Source of the DNA: Methylophilales bacterium
Lineage (GTDB): Bacteria; Pseudomonadota; Gammaproteobacteria; Burkholderiales; Methylophilaceae
Direction of reading: 5' to 3'
NCBI GenBank assembly: GCA_021414145.1
Contig: JAIOOY010000068.1
Location: forward strand, 1-40,545
DNA length: 40,545 bases
Shown: positions 23,014 through 32,100 of the stretch, one piece after another
Layout: every line of letters begins with the position of its first letter
Position numbering within the stretch: position 1 is the stretch's first letter
The notes under the pieces: generated by a model
Told to the model about the DNA's origin: nothing
What the model saw: the letters and a program-made list of their open reading frames with translations, nothing else
The model's database searches: none
Position numbers and translations under genes: made by a program

Positions 23014-23360
23014 GGTTGAACTCCCAATTTTTTGAGTAACATGGTCATGATTAAGTAGCAAGCAAACATGAGTGCCAATGAGACCGCCAAGCTAGGCCAG
23101 AAGCTAATCTTAGCTTTCAACATCCATGGCAATACGGCAAAAAATGCCAGCGATGGCAGTACTAACCAGAAAATTCCGGTGGAAAGTGTGGCTATTTTCT
23201 CTACATCATGCGATTCCACATAAAGCCAGACTATAGCTAACAGCGAGACCGTTGGCAAAGAGATGAGTAATGCCGCCAACCAACCATCGCGCTTAGCCAA
23301 ATCCGAGGCGACCACGATGATGATGGCTGAGATGAGCACCTTCAATGCGGCATAAATCAT
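23010..23360 (-). CDS. small membrane protein (DUF3147-like)
   Basis: 116 aa with several TM segments: LAKRDGWLAALLISLPTVSLLAIVWLYVE...; between smc and zipA. Family call tentative. Confidence 0.7.
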   Translation of the reverse strand: MIYAALKVLISAIIIVVASDLAKRDGWLAALLISLPTVSLLAIVWLYVESHDVEKIATLSTGIFWLVLPSLAFFAVLPWMLKAKISFWPSLAVSLALMFACYLIMTMLLKKLGVQP

Positions 23361-26300
23361 TAAGCCTCCTCGGTCAATTGCATGGCGGCGGCGATGTCCA
23401 CTTCGACCACGCGCGACACGCCGCTTTCTTGCATGGTAACGCCTATCAACTGCTGCGCCATTTCCATCGCGATTTTATTATGAGTAATGAATACAAATTG
23501 TGTGTTTTCCGACATTTTTTTCACCATCGCGCAAAAGCGTTCGGTATTACTGTCGTCCAGCGGAGCATCCACTTCGTCCATCAGGCAGAATGGCGCTGGG
23601 TTCAAGCGGAATAACGCGAACACTAAAGCCAGCGCTACCAAGGCTTTTTCACCCCCAGAAAGCAGATGAATGGTGCTGGTCTTTTTGCCGGGCGGTTGAG
23701 CGAACACTTGCAAGCCAGTATCCAAAATTTCTTCGCCCAACAGCTCTAGTCGAGCCTGGCCGCCGTTGAACAAAGTGGCAAACAGTTCGCCAAAATTGCG
23801 GTTTACTTCGTCAAAAGTATGCTGCAAGCGGCCACGGGTTTCGCGATCTATGCGGTGTATGGCATCCTCCAAGGTGGCGATGGCTTGATTCAGGTCTAGT
23901 GCCTGAGCCTCCAGATAGTTTGCACGTTCATTTTCGCTAGCTAGCTGCTCTATGGCGGCTAAATTTACTGCACCCAATTCGGTGATTTGCTCTTGTAATG
24001 CAACCGCTTGGCGTTCCATACTGGCCGCACTTGTGGCTTTCGGCAATTGGCTGGTTAATGCAGCTTCATCTACACCAGACAAAGCTGCCGCGCACTGTTC
24101 AAAATACAGTCTGGCCTCTTGCTCGTTCAGCCTTGCCTGTTCTAGCTTATCGCGTAAAGGATGCAACTGATGTTCGGATTGCATGCGGCTTTGTTCGGTT
24201 TCCCTGACGCGCGTTTCCAACTCAGCCATTTGGTTGCGTGCCTCGGTTAGCGTGATTTCCTTTTCGTTACGTAGCGCGAGCGCACTATCCAACGAGGCCA
24301 TCAAGGTATCGGGCGATTGCGATTGTTGCGCTTGCATTGCTTCTTGCAACTGCGTGGCCAGACTCGCATTTTGCTCGTTAAAAACTTTAATTGAATTATT
24401 TAATTCTATGATTTTATTATTTATTGTACGTTCATTATAATTTGCCTCCTGCGCCGCATGCTCAGCATTTCTCAGTCGCTCTCGCGCTACATTGAGCGCT
24501 TGCTCTGCTGTTAGCACCCCCTGTTTTTTAGTGTCACGCAAGGTTTTTGCCTGATTGATTTCACTTTCTTGCTGGGTGCGACTGGTTTCAGCTGATTTTA
24601 ATTGCGCTGCAAGCTCAACACGTTGTTTTCCAATGTCCTCAAGCGCGGTATTGGAGAGTCGCAGCTGTTCGCCCACACGTTCATCTTGTTGACGTAGTTT
24701 TTCAAGCTCTAACAGCAATGACTGCACTTTTTGCGCTTGAGACTGTTGAGTATTTCTGTTTTTATTCAATGATAAACGAATGTTTTCTAAGATATTACGC
24801 AGTTTCTGCAAGGCCTTTTCTTCGTCATTCAAAGCATTACGAATATCAGGCAATTCTGCTTCCAATGTCTCGACTTCTCGCTGACGTTCCAGCAAACCGT
24901 GCAATTGCTCGGTTTTGGAATAAAATTTAACGCTAGTGCGACTCACCAGTTCGCCTTGCGGGCAAACCAGCACATCGCCTTGTTTCAGGCCCGTTTGTCG
25001 TGCCAAGGCCTCGTTCAAGCTGGAGGAGGTATCAACACCATATAACCAATCATGTAGCACACCGTTCAGGTCTGGATTGAGGATTTCAATCTGATTTATG
25101 AGATTGCCTTTGATACTAGCCTCACCAGAGGGCGCACACAGCACCAAAGAAGCTGGTGGTATACCAGCCTTGCCCGCCAGCGATAAAGTTTCCAGCAGCA
25201 CCGCGTTCAATCGCTCACCCAACACGCTTTCAAGTGCTATTTCCCAGGCTGGATTGACACGCAAGCCTTGCCACAAGCGGGGCTGCTTATCCATGCGGCG
25301 TTCACTCAACCATGCACTCATGGATTGATCTCCACCGGTGCTTTGCTGAATTTTGCGTAGCGTAGCCAATTCAGCCTCAATCTGCGCGATGCGGCGAGCC
25401 TTCTCATGCACGGCCTGTTGCTGCTGCTGCAATTGACTTTGCAGCGCTTCTTCTTGGATTTGCTGCTGGGCAATCTCGGCTTGTAGTGCACTCAACTGTT
25501 GTTGTTCCTGCTCTTGCGCTTGTTGCGCATTGGTAAGCTCTGTCTCATCCGGTCTCACCATTGCTGCAATGGTAGCTTCCAGCTTTTGTTGGCGAGCATC
25601 TAGTGCTGCAAGTTGCTGTTGCTGATGTTGGCGATTTGCAAGGCTTAATTGCAAGGCTTGCTCAGTTTTTGCCAATTCCAACTGCGTGGATTCAAGTGCC
25701 TGTTGCGCTGCTTGTTGTTGGCTTTGATGTACAGGGAGTTCTTTGCGACTTTTTTCTAGTTCGGCGAGCATCAAAGCTCCCTGCTTTACCGCGGTTTGTT
25801 TTAGGGTCTCATGCTGTTGCAACTCGGATTGCCGTTGTCGTATCTGGGTTTCGATGTTCAGGCGCTGAAGGCTGAGCTCTTTTTCGCGCATTTGAGCACG
25901 TTCACTAATGTCTTTGGCGTGTTTGAGTTGTTGTTCAATCTGAGTTAGCGCCGCACTGGCCTCGTAGAAATCTGTTTGCGCTTTTTGTGTGGCGTTACTC
26001 GCAGTGATGTGCTGCTGACGGATACGTTCTAGATTTGCCTCTAGCTTACGCAGCGTTGCCATTTCGGCCTCCAATTCATTCACTAGGACTTCGACTTGGC
26101 GTTTAGCTTTCTCCCATGAGTTTGCAGCTTGCTGCTTCTTGAGCAACCACAACAATTGATGTGCAGATTCTAATTGTTGTTTAAGTTGATGATATTGCTG
26201 TGCAATCTCCGCTTGAGATTGCAATAGCAGGATTTGTTTGGTGATTTCCTGGCGTATATCATCCACCCGCAGCAAGTTTTCACGCGTATCTTTAAGGCGC

Positions 26301-26845
26301 GATTCGGTCTCACGGCGACGCTCTTTATAGCGCGAAACGCCGGCAGCCTCCTCCAGAAATACGCGTAGCTCTTCCGGTTTGGCATCCACGATACGCGAGA
26401 TAGTGTTTTGGCCAATGATGGCGTAGGCGCGGCTGCCTACGCCGGTTCCTAGGAACAAATCAGTGATGTCTCGTTTGCGAACTTGCTGGTTGTTGATGAT
26501 GTAACTTGAGTTGCCATCGCGCTCCAGTACGCGCTTGACCACAATTTCTGAATATTGTGACCAAGCTCCAGCGGCGCCGCCAAAGCTATTGTCAAAATGC
26601 AGCTCCACACTGGCGCGGGAAATGGCTTTGCGATTGAGTGAACCGTTAAAAATCACATCCTGCATGGAGTCGCCACGCAATTCGCGTGCACTGGATTCGC
26701 CCAACACCCAACGTATCGCCTCCATCACATTCGATTTACCGCAGCCATTGGGGCCGACGATGGCAACGCGCTGGCCGCTTAATTGAATCGTGGTGGGGTC
26801 AACAAAGGATTTGAAGCCAGCGAGTTTTAGATGAGTGAGGCGCAT
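23360..26845 (-). CDS. smc: chromosome segregation protein SMC
   Basis: MRLTHLKLAGFKSFVDPT, VGPNGCGKSNVMEAIRWVLGE Walker A, long coiled coils, LLSGGEKALVALALVFALF signature, FCLMDEVDAPLDDSN. Confidence 0.97.
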   Translation of the reverse strand: MRLTHLKLAGFKSFVDPTTIQLSGQRVAIVGPNGCGKSNVMEAIRWVLGESSARELRGDSMQDVIFNGSLNRKAISRASVELHFDNSFGGAAGAWSQYSEIVVKRVLERDGNSSYIINNQQVRKRDITDLFLGTGVGSRAYAIIGQNTISRIVDAKPEELRVFLEEAAGVSRYKERRRETESRLKDTRENLLRVDDIRQEITKQILLLQSQAEIAQQYHQLKQQLESAHQLLWLLKKQQAANSWEKAKRQVEVLVNELEAEMATLRKLEANLERIRQQHITASNATQKAQTDFYEASAALTQIEQQLKHAKDISERAQMREKELSLQRLNIETQIRQRQSELQQHETLKQTAVKQGALMLAELEKSRKELPVHQSQQQAAQQALESTQLELAKTEQALQLSLANRQHQQQQLAALDARQQKLEATIAAMVRPDETELTNAQQAQEQEQQQLSALQAEIAQQQIQEEALQSQLQQQQQAVHEKARRIAQIEAELATLRKIQQSTGGDQSMSAWLSERRMDKQPRLWQGLRVNPAWEIALESVLGERLNAVLLETLSLAGKAGIPPASLVLCAPSGEASIKGNLINQIEILNPDLNGVLHDWLYGVDTSSSLNEALARQTGLKQGDVLVCPQGELVSRTSVKFYSKTEQLHGLLERQREVETLEAELPDIRNALNDEEKALQKLRNILENIRLSLNKNRNTQQSQAQKVQSLLLELEKLRQQDERVGEQLRLSNTALEDIGKQRVELAAQLKSAETSRTQQESEINQAKTLRDTKKQGVLTAEQALNVARERLRNAEHAAQEANYNERTINNKIIELNNSIKVFNEQNASLATQLQEAMQAQQSQSPDTLMASLDSALALRNEKEITLTEARNQMAELETRVRETEQSRMQSEHQLHPLRDKLEQARLNEQEARLYFEQCAAALSGVDEAALTSQLPKATSAASMERQAVALQEQITELGAVNLAAIEQLASENERANYLEAQALDLNQAIATLEDAIHRIDRETRGRLQHTFDEVNRNFGELFATLFNGGQARLELLGEEILDTGLQVFAQPPGKKTSTIHLLSGGEKALVALALVFALFRLNPAPFCLMDEVDAPLDDSNTERFCAMVKKMSENTQFVFITHNKIAMEMAQQLIGVTMQESGVSRVVEVDIAAAMQLTEEA

Positions 26846-26890
26846 TGCTTGCTATTATAATGTCAGTTGTTCAAATGCGCGGTGTCTCTC

Positions 26891-27310
26891 ATGGCAACAA
26901 AACCTAATACAAATCTCGAAACGTTCGACAACCCGGAGCCGAGTCGTGACTTCCACATTCACATGGAAATTCCCGAATTCACTTGTCTCTGCCCCAAAAC
27001 TGGCCAACCGGATTTCGCCACCTTGATCTTGGATTACATTCCTGAGCAAAAATGTGTGGAGTTGAAAAGTTTGAAACTGTATATCTGGTCATATAGAGAT
27101 CAAGGCGCATTCCATGAAGCCGTTACCAATCGCATCCTGGATGACTTGGTTGAAACCACGAACCCGAGATTTATGCGTCTTACGGCCAAGTTCTATGTGC
27201 GTGGCGGAATTTTTACCAACGTCGTCGCCGAGCACCGCAAGGTTGGGTGGCAACCCGCACCAAAAGTTGATTTGTCACAGTTTGCCCAGCAATCTAATAC
27301 TCGAGGCTAA
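26891..27310 (+). CDS. queF: NADPH-dependent 7-cyano-7-deazaguanine reductase QueF
   Basis: [51 protein letters not shown]. Confidence 0.95.
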   Translation: MATKPNTNLETFDNPEPSRDFHIHMEIPEFTCLCPKTGQPDFATLILDYIPEQKCVELKSLKLYIWSYRDQGAFHEAVTNRILDDLVETTNPRFMRLTAKFYVRGGIFTNVVAEHRKVGWQPAPKVDLSQFAQQSNTRG

Positions 27311-27314
27311 GCAA

Positions 27315-27851
27315 ATGACGGATGGACTTACCATAGAAGCCGTACTTCCCCTGAGCTGGGTTACACGCCAAGCCACCAGCCAAGCCAATGTGGAGATGCA
27401 GCGCCAGAGTAATGTTTCTCTACTCCGCGCGCTGGCTTCAATGGAGGCGATCGCACCGGAACGTGAATTGGGAGACGAAGCCACACAAAAAGCCTTGGAG
27501 CGCATGGAATCCAAGTTGGATATTGTCATGCTACTACTCGCCAAGCTAGCGGCTGCAAGCGGATTGTTACCAAGTGAGAAGCCACTCGCCCTGCGAACGG
27601 ATAGCTTGAGCTGGCTGGAGCATGAACATGCTCCTACGATGGGCGAGTCAGTAATGATAAGTTTATACTTGAACCCGCGCTTGCCACAGCCTTTGCTGCT
27701 CAGTGCTCAAGTATGTGATTTACAGAACAAAGACCACGGCATACAGATTGAAGTGAAGTTGGAAGATGCTGGAGAGGAGCTGCAAGAATGGCTGACTCGT
27801 ACCATTTTCCGTTATCATAGACGGCAAGTACAAGCGCGCCGTCAGCCTTAA
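27315..27851 (+). CDS. PilZ-like domain protein (178 aa)
   Basis: MTDGLTIEAVLPLSWVTRQ...; coiled N-terminal part then ESVMISLYLNPRLPQPLLLSAQVCDL...; resembles divergent PilZ proteins. Start at ATG 27315 rather than the track's 27114 frame extension. Confidence 0.6.
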   Translation: MTDGLTIEAVLPLSWVTRQATSQANVEMQRQSNVSLLRALASMEAIAPERELGDEATQKALERMESKLDIVMLLLAKLAAASGLLPSEKPLALRTDSLSWLEHEHAPTMGESVMISLYLNPRLPQPLLLSAQVCDLQNKDHGIQIEVKLEDAGEELQEWLTRTIFRYHRRQVQARRQP

Positions 27852-27893
27852 TTTTGTTGGTTTTGAGCCAGTAATTAAGACACCAAAAAGCAA

Positions 27894-27922
27894 TTGACAA
27901 GCATTGTCCCCTTCCGTATAGT
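27894..27922 (+). promoter_or_regulatory. sigma70 promoter for the tRNA genes
   Basis: TTGACA (27894-27899), 17-bp spacer, TATAGT (27917-27922), 14 bp before tRNA-Ala. Confidence 0.85.
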
Positions 27923-27936
27923 TGCGGCTCTTTTTA

Positions 27937-28012
<76 letters not shown>

Positions 28013-28066
28013 AAAAAGCTGAGAAATATTAGTAATTAAGTAATACCAGTTATGTAGTTTGCCTCT

Positions 28067-28142
28067 GTCCCCATCGTCTAGAGGCCTAGGACATCACCCT
28101 TTCACGGTGAGTACCGGGGTTCGAATCCCCGTGGGGACGCCA
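28067..28142 (+). tRNA. tRNA-Glu(TTC)
   Basis: GTCCCCA/TGGGGAC acceptor, anticodon loop CTTTCAC, GGTTCGAATCC T arm, encoded GCCA. Confidence 0.98.
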
Positions 28143-28150
28143 CACAAAGC

Positions 28151-28183
28151 AAAGGGTTGCTTTTTCAAGCAACCCTTTTAATT
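28151..28183 (+). terminator. intrinsic terminator after tRNA-Glu
   Basis: AAAGGGTTGC-TTTTTCAA-GCAACCCTTT, perfect 10-bp stem, followed by a T/A-rich tail. Confidence 0.8.
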
Positions 28184-28211
28184 TGATTAACGTCATCGTT
28201 AATGCCACTGC

Positions 28212-28288
28212 GGAGTGGTAGTTCAGTTGGTTAGAATACCGGCCTGTCACGCCGGGGGTCGCGGGTTCGAGTCCCGTCCACTCCGCCA
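28212..28288 (+). tRNA. tRNA-Asp(GTC)
   Basis: GGAGTGG/CCACTCC acceptor, CCGGCCTGTCACGCCGG anticodon arm, GCGGGTTCGAGTCCCGT T arm, encoded GCCA. Confidence 0.98.
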
Positions 28289-28310
28289 TCAACAAGGAAG
28301 CAATGAAGCG

Positions 28311-28931
28311 TTAATTGCCTGCCAATTTATTGTCCTGATTTTTCTTGCGTAAAGCGCTTGCGAGATTTGCCACACCACCCTGCTGCAATATACTTTTGAA
28401 GTTGGATTTATAGGTTCTGCTCAAGCTTACTCCTCCCCACTCAATGTCGTAAACCTGCCAACCAGCTGCATTCTTCGTGACTTTGATGTCTACCATTGAA
28501 GGACCGTCAGTAGGATCGATCACTTTACATTTGACGATGGCTTCATTTTCAGTTGCAGTGTCCAAAGGCAGAAAAGTGACTTTCTCATCGCTGTATTGAG
28601 CAAGAGATTTGGTAAAAATATGGGTTAAGAAAGTGCGATATTCATTAACCAAGTCTGATTGTTCTTGCGCTGAAGCAAGGCTCCACTGATTTTCACCTAC
28701 GATTACCCGTGCCATGCGTTCAAAATCGAAACGAGGAAGTATCTTGGTATTGACTAGATCATCAGTTTTTTTTGCATCCTTCGTCAGTTCTTTATCAGCT
28801 GTAAGCGCGGATAAGACATCATCAACCGTTTTCTTCACGACCTCATCTGGCGGGGAAGTCTGTAAACCCTCTGCATGCAAAACTGTCACAGATAACAACA
28901 AAACTGCAAGAAATAGTCGAAATATCTTCAT
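28311..28931 (-). CDS. MlaC/Ttg2D-family phospholipid-binding periplasmic protein
   Basis: MKIFRLFLAVLLLSVTVLHAEG signal peptide; RFDFERMARVIVGENQW, EYRTFLTHIFTKSLAQY, VYDIEWGGVSLSRTYKSNF. Confidence 0.85.
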   Translation of the reverse strand: MKIFRLFLAVLLLSVTVLHAEGLQTSPPDEVVKKTVDDVLSALTADKELTKDAKKTDDLVNTKILPRFDFERMARVIVGENQWSLASAQEQSDLVNEYRTFLTHIFTKSLAQYSDEKVTFLPLDTATENEAIVKCKVIDPTDGPSMVDIKVTKNAAGWQVYDIEWGGVSLSRTYKSNFKSILQQGGVANLASALRKKNQDNKLAGN

Positions 28932-29043
28932 AGTTTGGGCCACCATTTCATCATATCGTGTTCGTAACAACGGAAAACTGCAATTTCAGTATACAACAAT
29001 CCAACTATTGAAAAAAAGCACCAAAAGGCATTCAGCCAGCACT

Positions 29044-32000
29044 CTAAAGTGTTGTAAGTCGTTTTAATTTTGGCCTTACCCAAGCCTCAAAGTCGTCCAC
29101 AAAGGTATAAATCACAGGTACAAATAAAAGGCTAAGCGCGGTTGAGGTAATCAGTCCGCCGATAACGACAATCGCCATCGGCTCGCGAAAAGCGGCGCCT
29201 GTACCTAATCCTAGTATCACAGGCAACATGCCAGCTATCATGGCGACCGTCGTCATCACGATGGGTTGCGCGCGCTGCTGACAGGCTTCTATGATGGACG
29301 TGTGTCTAGTGTTACCTGCAAGGCGATGTTCCACAATAAAATCTACCAGCAAAATACCATTCTTACCGACGATACCCATGAGCATGAGGATACCTATCAC
29401 CGCGGGCAGCGACAATAAAGAGTTGGTGACGAGCAATGCTAACAATGCTCCACCTATAGAAAGTGGGAGTGCTGCCATGATAGTGAATGGCTGTAATGTG
29501 GTACGAAACAATAACACCAGTACGGCATATACCATCAGTACACCAGCCAGCATGGCGGTGATGAAGGAATTAAACATTTCCGTGAGCAATTCCGCGTCAC
29601 CGGTATCAAAGCGTTTGATACCGTGGGGCAAGCTCTTCATAGTAGGCAATTGCGCAATAGCATCCATCGCCTGCCCCAGTGATGCCCCATTCAGGTTGGC
29701 ATCCAGTGCGATTTGGCGCTGCCTGTCGTAATGTTCTATACGTGTAGGCCCTGCGCCTAGTGTGATGTCAGCAACGGCTGATAGTGGCACCATGCCTGCT
29801 TCACCTTGAGCGGGGACCAATAAGCGTCCAATCACGGCGGGGTCTGCTTTGGCGCTGGCGTTGAGCAACACCCTAATCGGTATCTGCCGCTGCCCAGAAT
29901 TGAACATGGCTAGATTGGTGTTCAAATCCCCCAGCGTGGCAACGCGAATGGTGTTAGCAATGGCTTCGGTACTGACCCCTAGTTTTGCTGCCTGGTCTTT
30001 ACGTGGGGTCACTACCAATTCGGTACTGGGCAACGGAATGGTAGAAGACACGTTGGCCAGCTGTTTCAATTGTCGCATTTCGTTTTCAAGTTGCATCACT
30101 GTTTTCTGCAGTAGTGCGCCATCGTTGCCAGCCAACAGCAACGTTACTTCCTTAATGCCCTTTTCATTGACGAAATGAACGCGCGCATTGGGAATTCGGG
30201 CTAAAGACGCTAAAACTTTCTGCTCAAATTCCCTTACGTCCATATCGCGTTGTTTGCGTGGAATAAGCTGAATGGTCAGTCGGGCGCGACGTACGTCTCC
30301 TTCCACATTAGTATCGCTATCCGCCCCACCCACTAAGGCATAAACAGTTTTGACTTGTGGTTGCTGCATCAGTATATCGGTGAGTTGCCCTACGACTTTG
30401 TCGGTATCAGCTAATCGAGAGCCCGGTGGTAATTCAACCTGCAACAGAGATTGCCCTTTATCTTCTGCGGGTAAAAATCCAGTGGGGATAAAGTTGATCA
30501 TGGCATAAGTCGCCAATAACACACCTGCTGCTGCCAGCAGCATCACTTTACGGCGACGCAATGCGAATTCCAGCAAAGAGCGATATGTCGCAATCCAGCT
30601 AGGCAAATGAGGTAGCGCTTGTTTGTTCGGTTTGAGGAAATAAGCCGCTAGCACTGGGGTGATGAGCCGTGCCACCACCAGAGAAAACAAAGTGGCGACA
30701 GCCACGGTAAGACCAAACTGAAAGAAATACTGCCCCACAGCGCTATGCATAAAGCTGACAGGCACGAATACCGCGACTATCACTAAAGTAGTGGCCACGA
30801 CTGCCAGCCCTATCTCATCCGCAGCATCCATCGCGGCGCGATATGGAGTTTTGCCCATCTTCATGTGGCGCGTAATGTTTTCGATCTCTACGATGGCATC
30901 GTCCACCAGAATGCCAGACACCAACGACAAAGCCAGCATACTCACCATATTGAGTGAGAAACCCAGCCATTGCATCACAAAAAACGTGGGGATGACTGAC
31001 AATGGGATTTCCAGTGCGGTAATCCAAGTGGCACGCCAGTTTCGCAAGAACAAAAATACCACCAAAGCCGCTAGCAGTGCACCTTCCAGGAAGGATAGCA
31101 AGGCCGAGTGGTAACTCTCTTTAGTGAACTGTACCAAAGACTGAATCTGGGTGAATTCCACGCCCGGATTTGTCAGTTTCAATCCAGCTAAAGCAGCTTC
31201 AACTCCACGTTCTAGACTAACCTCACTAGCCGACTTGGTGCGGTACACGGCAAAAGTAACGACTGGTTTTTTATTTAACCAAGCTAGTTGGCGCGCTTCA
31301 TTCGTGGCATCACGCACCACTCCTAAATCTTGCAGGCGCGCTGAGCCTCCAGGCAATGCGATAGATAAATTGGCCAAGGCATCTACAGTAGCAGCACCCC
31401 CGATAGTGCGGATCAAGGTTTCTTGTGTGCCATTGTCTATGCGACCTGCGGGACCATCCAACGCAGTTTGACGCAGCTGTTGATTGATTGCCTCTGCGGT
31501 CACGCCATACGCTTGTAAACGCACTGGATCTAACTCGATACGGATTTCCCTATCCAATCCACCTTGACGCTCTACTTTGGCAACTCCTTTAACCGCTAAT
31601 AAAGCGCGCACTATCTGGTCGTCAATGAACCAGGAAGTGTCTTCCAATGAGCGTTGCGGGGCGTTGACGGTGTAGGTCAGCATAGGTACCGCGTCTATGT
31701 CAAAACGCTGTATCTGTGGTTCTTCTATGTTTTGCGGCAACAACGGGCGAATTTCCGCAATTTGGTCGCGTACTGAGGTCAGTGCTTGATTAAGGTTGGT
31801 GCCGAGCTGGAATTCAATCTGCGTATTGGACACACCATCCGTCACCGTAGACCAGCTATGCTTGATGTTACCCACACTGGCGACAGCCGCCTCTACTCGA
31901 TTGGTGATTTGCAGTTCGATTTCACTAGGAGCAGCACCTGCCATGTTGATGGTAATGCTGACTATGGGAATTTCTACGTTGGGAAGATTGTTGATAGGCA

Positions 32001-32100
32001 GCTTAGAATAGCTCGCCAAGCCGAGTAGCAGCAGGCCAATAAAAACAATAATGGGTGCTAACGGGCGTTCTATTGCCCAGGATGAAATTCGTAAACTCAT
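29044..32100 (-). CDS. RND (AcrB/HAE-like) efflux permease
   Basis: 1018 aa; WAIERPLAPIIVFIGLLLLGLASYSKLPINNLPNVEIP, LALSLVSGILVDDAIVEIENI, LMGIVGKNGILLVDFIVEHR. Confidence 0.95.
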   Translation of the reverse strand: MSLRISSWAIERPLAPIIVFIGLLLLGLASYSKLPINNLPNVEIPIVSITINMAGAAPSEIELQITNRVEAAVASVGNIKHSWSTVTDGVSNTQIEFQLGTNLNQALTSVRDQIAEIRPLLPQNIEEPQIQRFDIDAVPMLTYTVNAPQRSLEDTSWFIDDQIVRALLAVKGVAKVERQGGLDREIRIELDPVRLQAYGVTAEAINQQLRQTALDGPAGRIDNGTQETLIRTIGGAATVDALANLSIALPGGSARLQDLGVVRDATNEARQLAWLNKKPVVTFAVYRTKSASEVSLERGVEAALAGLKLTNPGVEFTQIQSLVQFTKESYHSALLSFLEGALLAALVVFLFLRNWRATWITALEIPLSVIPTFFVMQWLGFSLNMVSMLALSLVSGILVDDAIVEIENITRHMKMGKTPYRAAMDAADEIGLAVVATTLVIVAVFVPVSFMHSAVGQYFFQFGLTVAVATLFSLVVARLITPVLAAYFLKPNKQALPHLPSWIATYRSLLEFALRRRKVMLLAAAGVLLATYAMINFIPTGFLPAEDKGQSLLQVELPPGSRLADTDKVVGQLTDILMQQPQVKTVYALVGGADSDTNVEGDVRRARLTIQLIPRKQRDMDVREFEQKVLASLARIPNARVHFVNEKGIKEVTLLLAGNDGALLQKTVMQLENEMRQLKQLANVSSTIPLPSTELVVTPRKDQAAKLGVSTEAIANTIRVATLGDLNTNLAMFNSGQRQIPIRVLLNASAKADPAVIGRLLVPAQGEAGMVPLSAVADITLGAGPTRIEHYDRQRQIALDANLNGASLGQAMDAIAQLPTMKSLPHGIKRFDTGDAELLTEMFNSFITAMLAGVLMVYAVLVLLFRTTLQPFTIMAALPLSIGGALLALLVTNSLLSLPAVIGILMLMGIVGKNGILLVDFIVEHRLAGNTRHTSIIEACQQRAQPIVMTTVAMIAGMLPVILGLGTGAAFREPMAIVVIGGLITSTALSLLFVPVIYTFVDDFEAWVRPKLKRLTTL

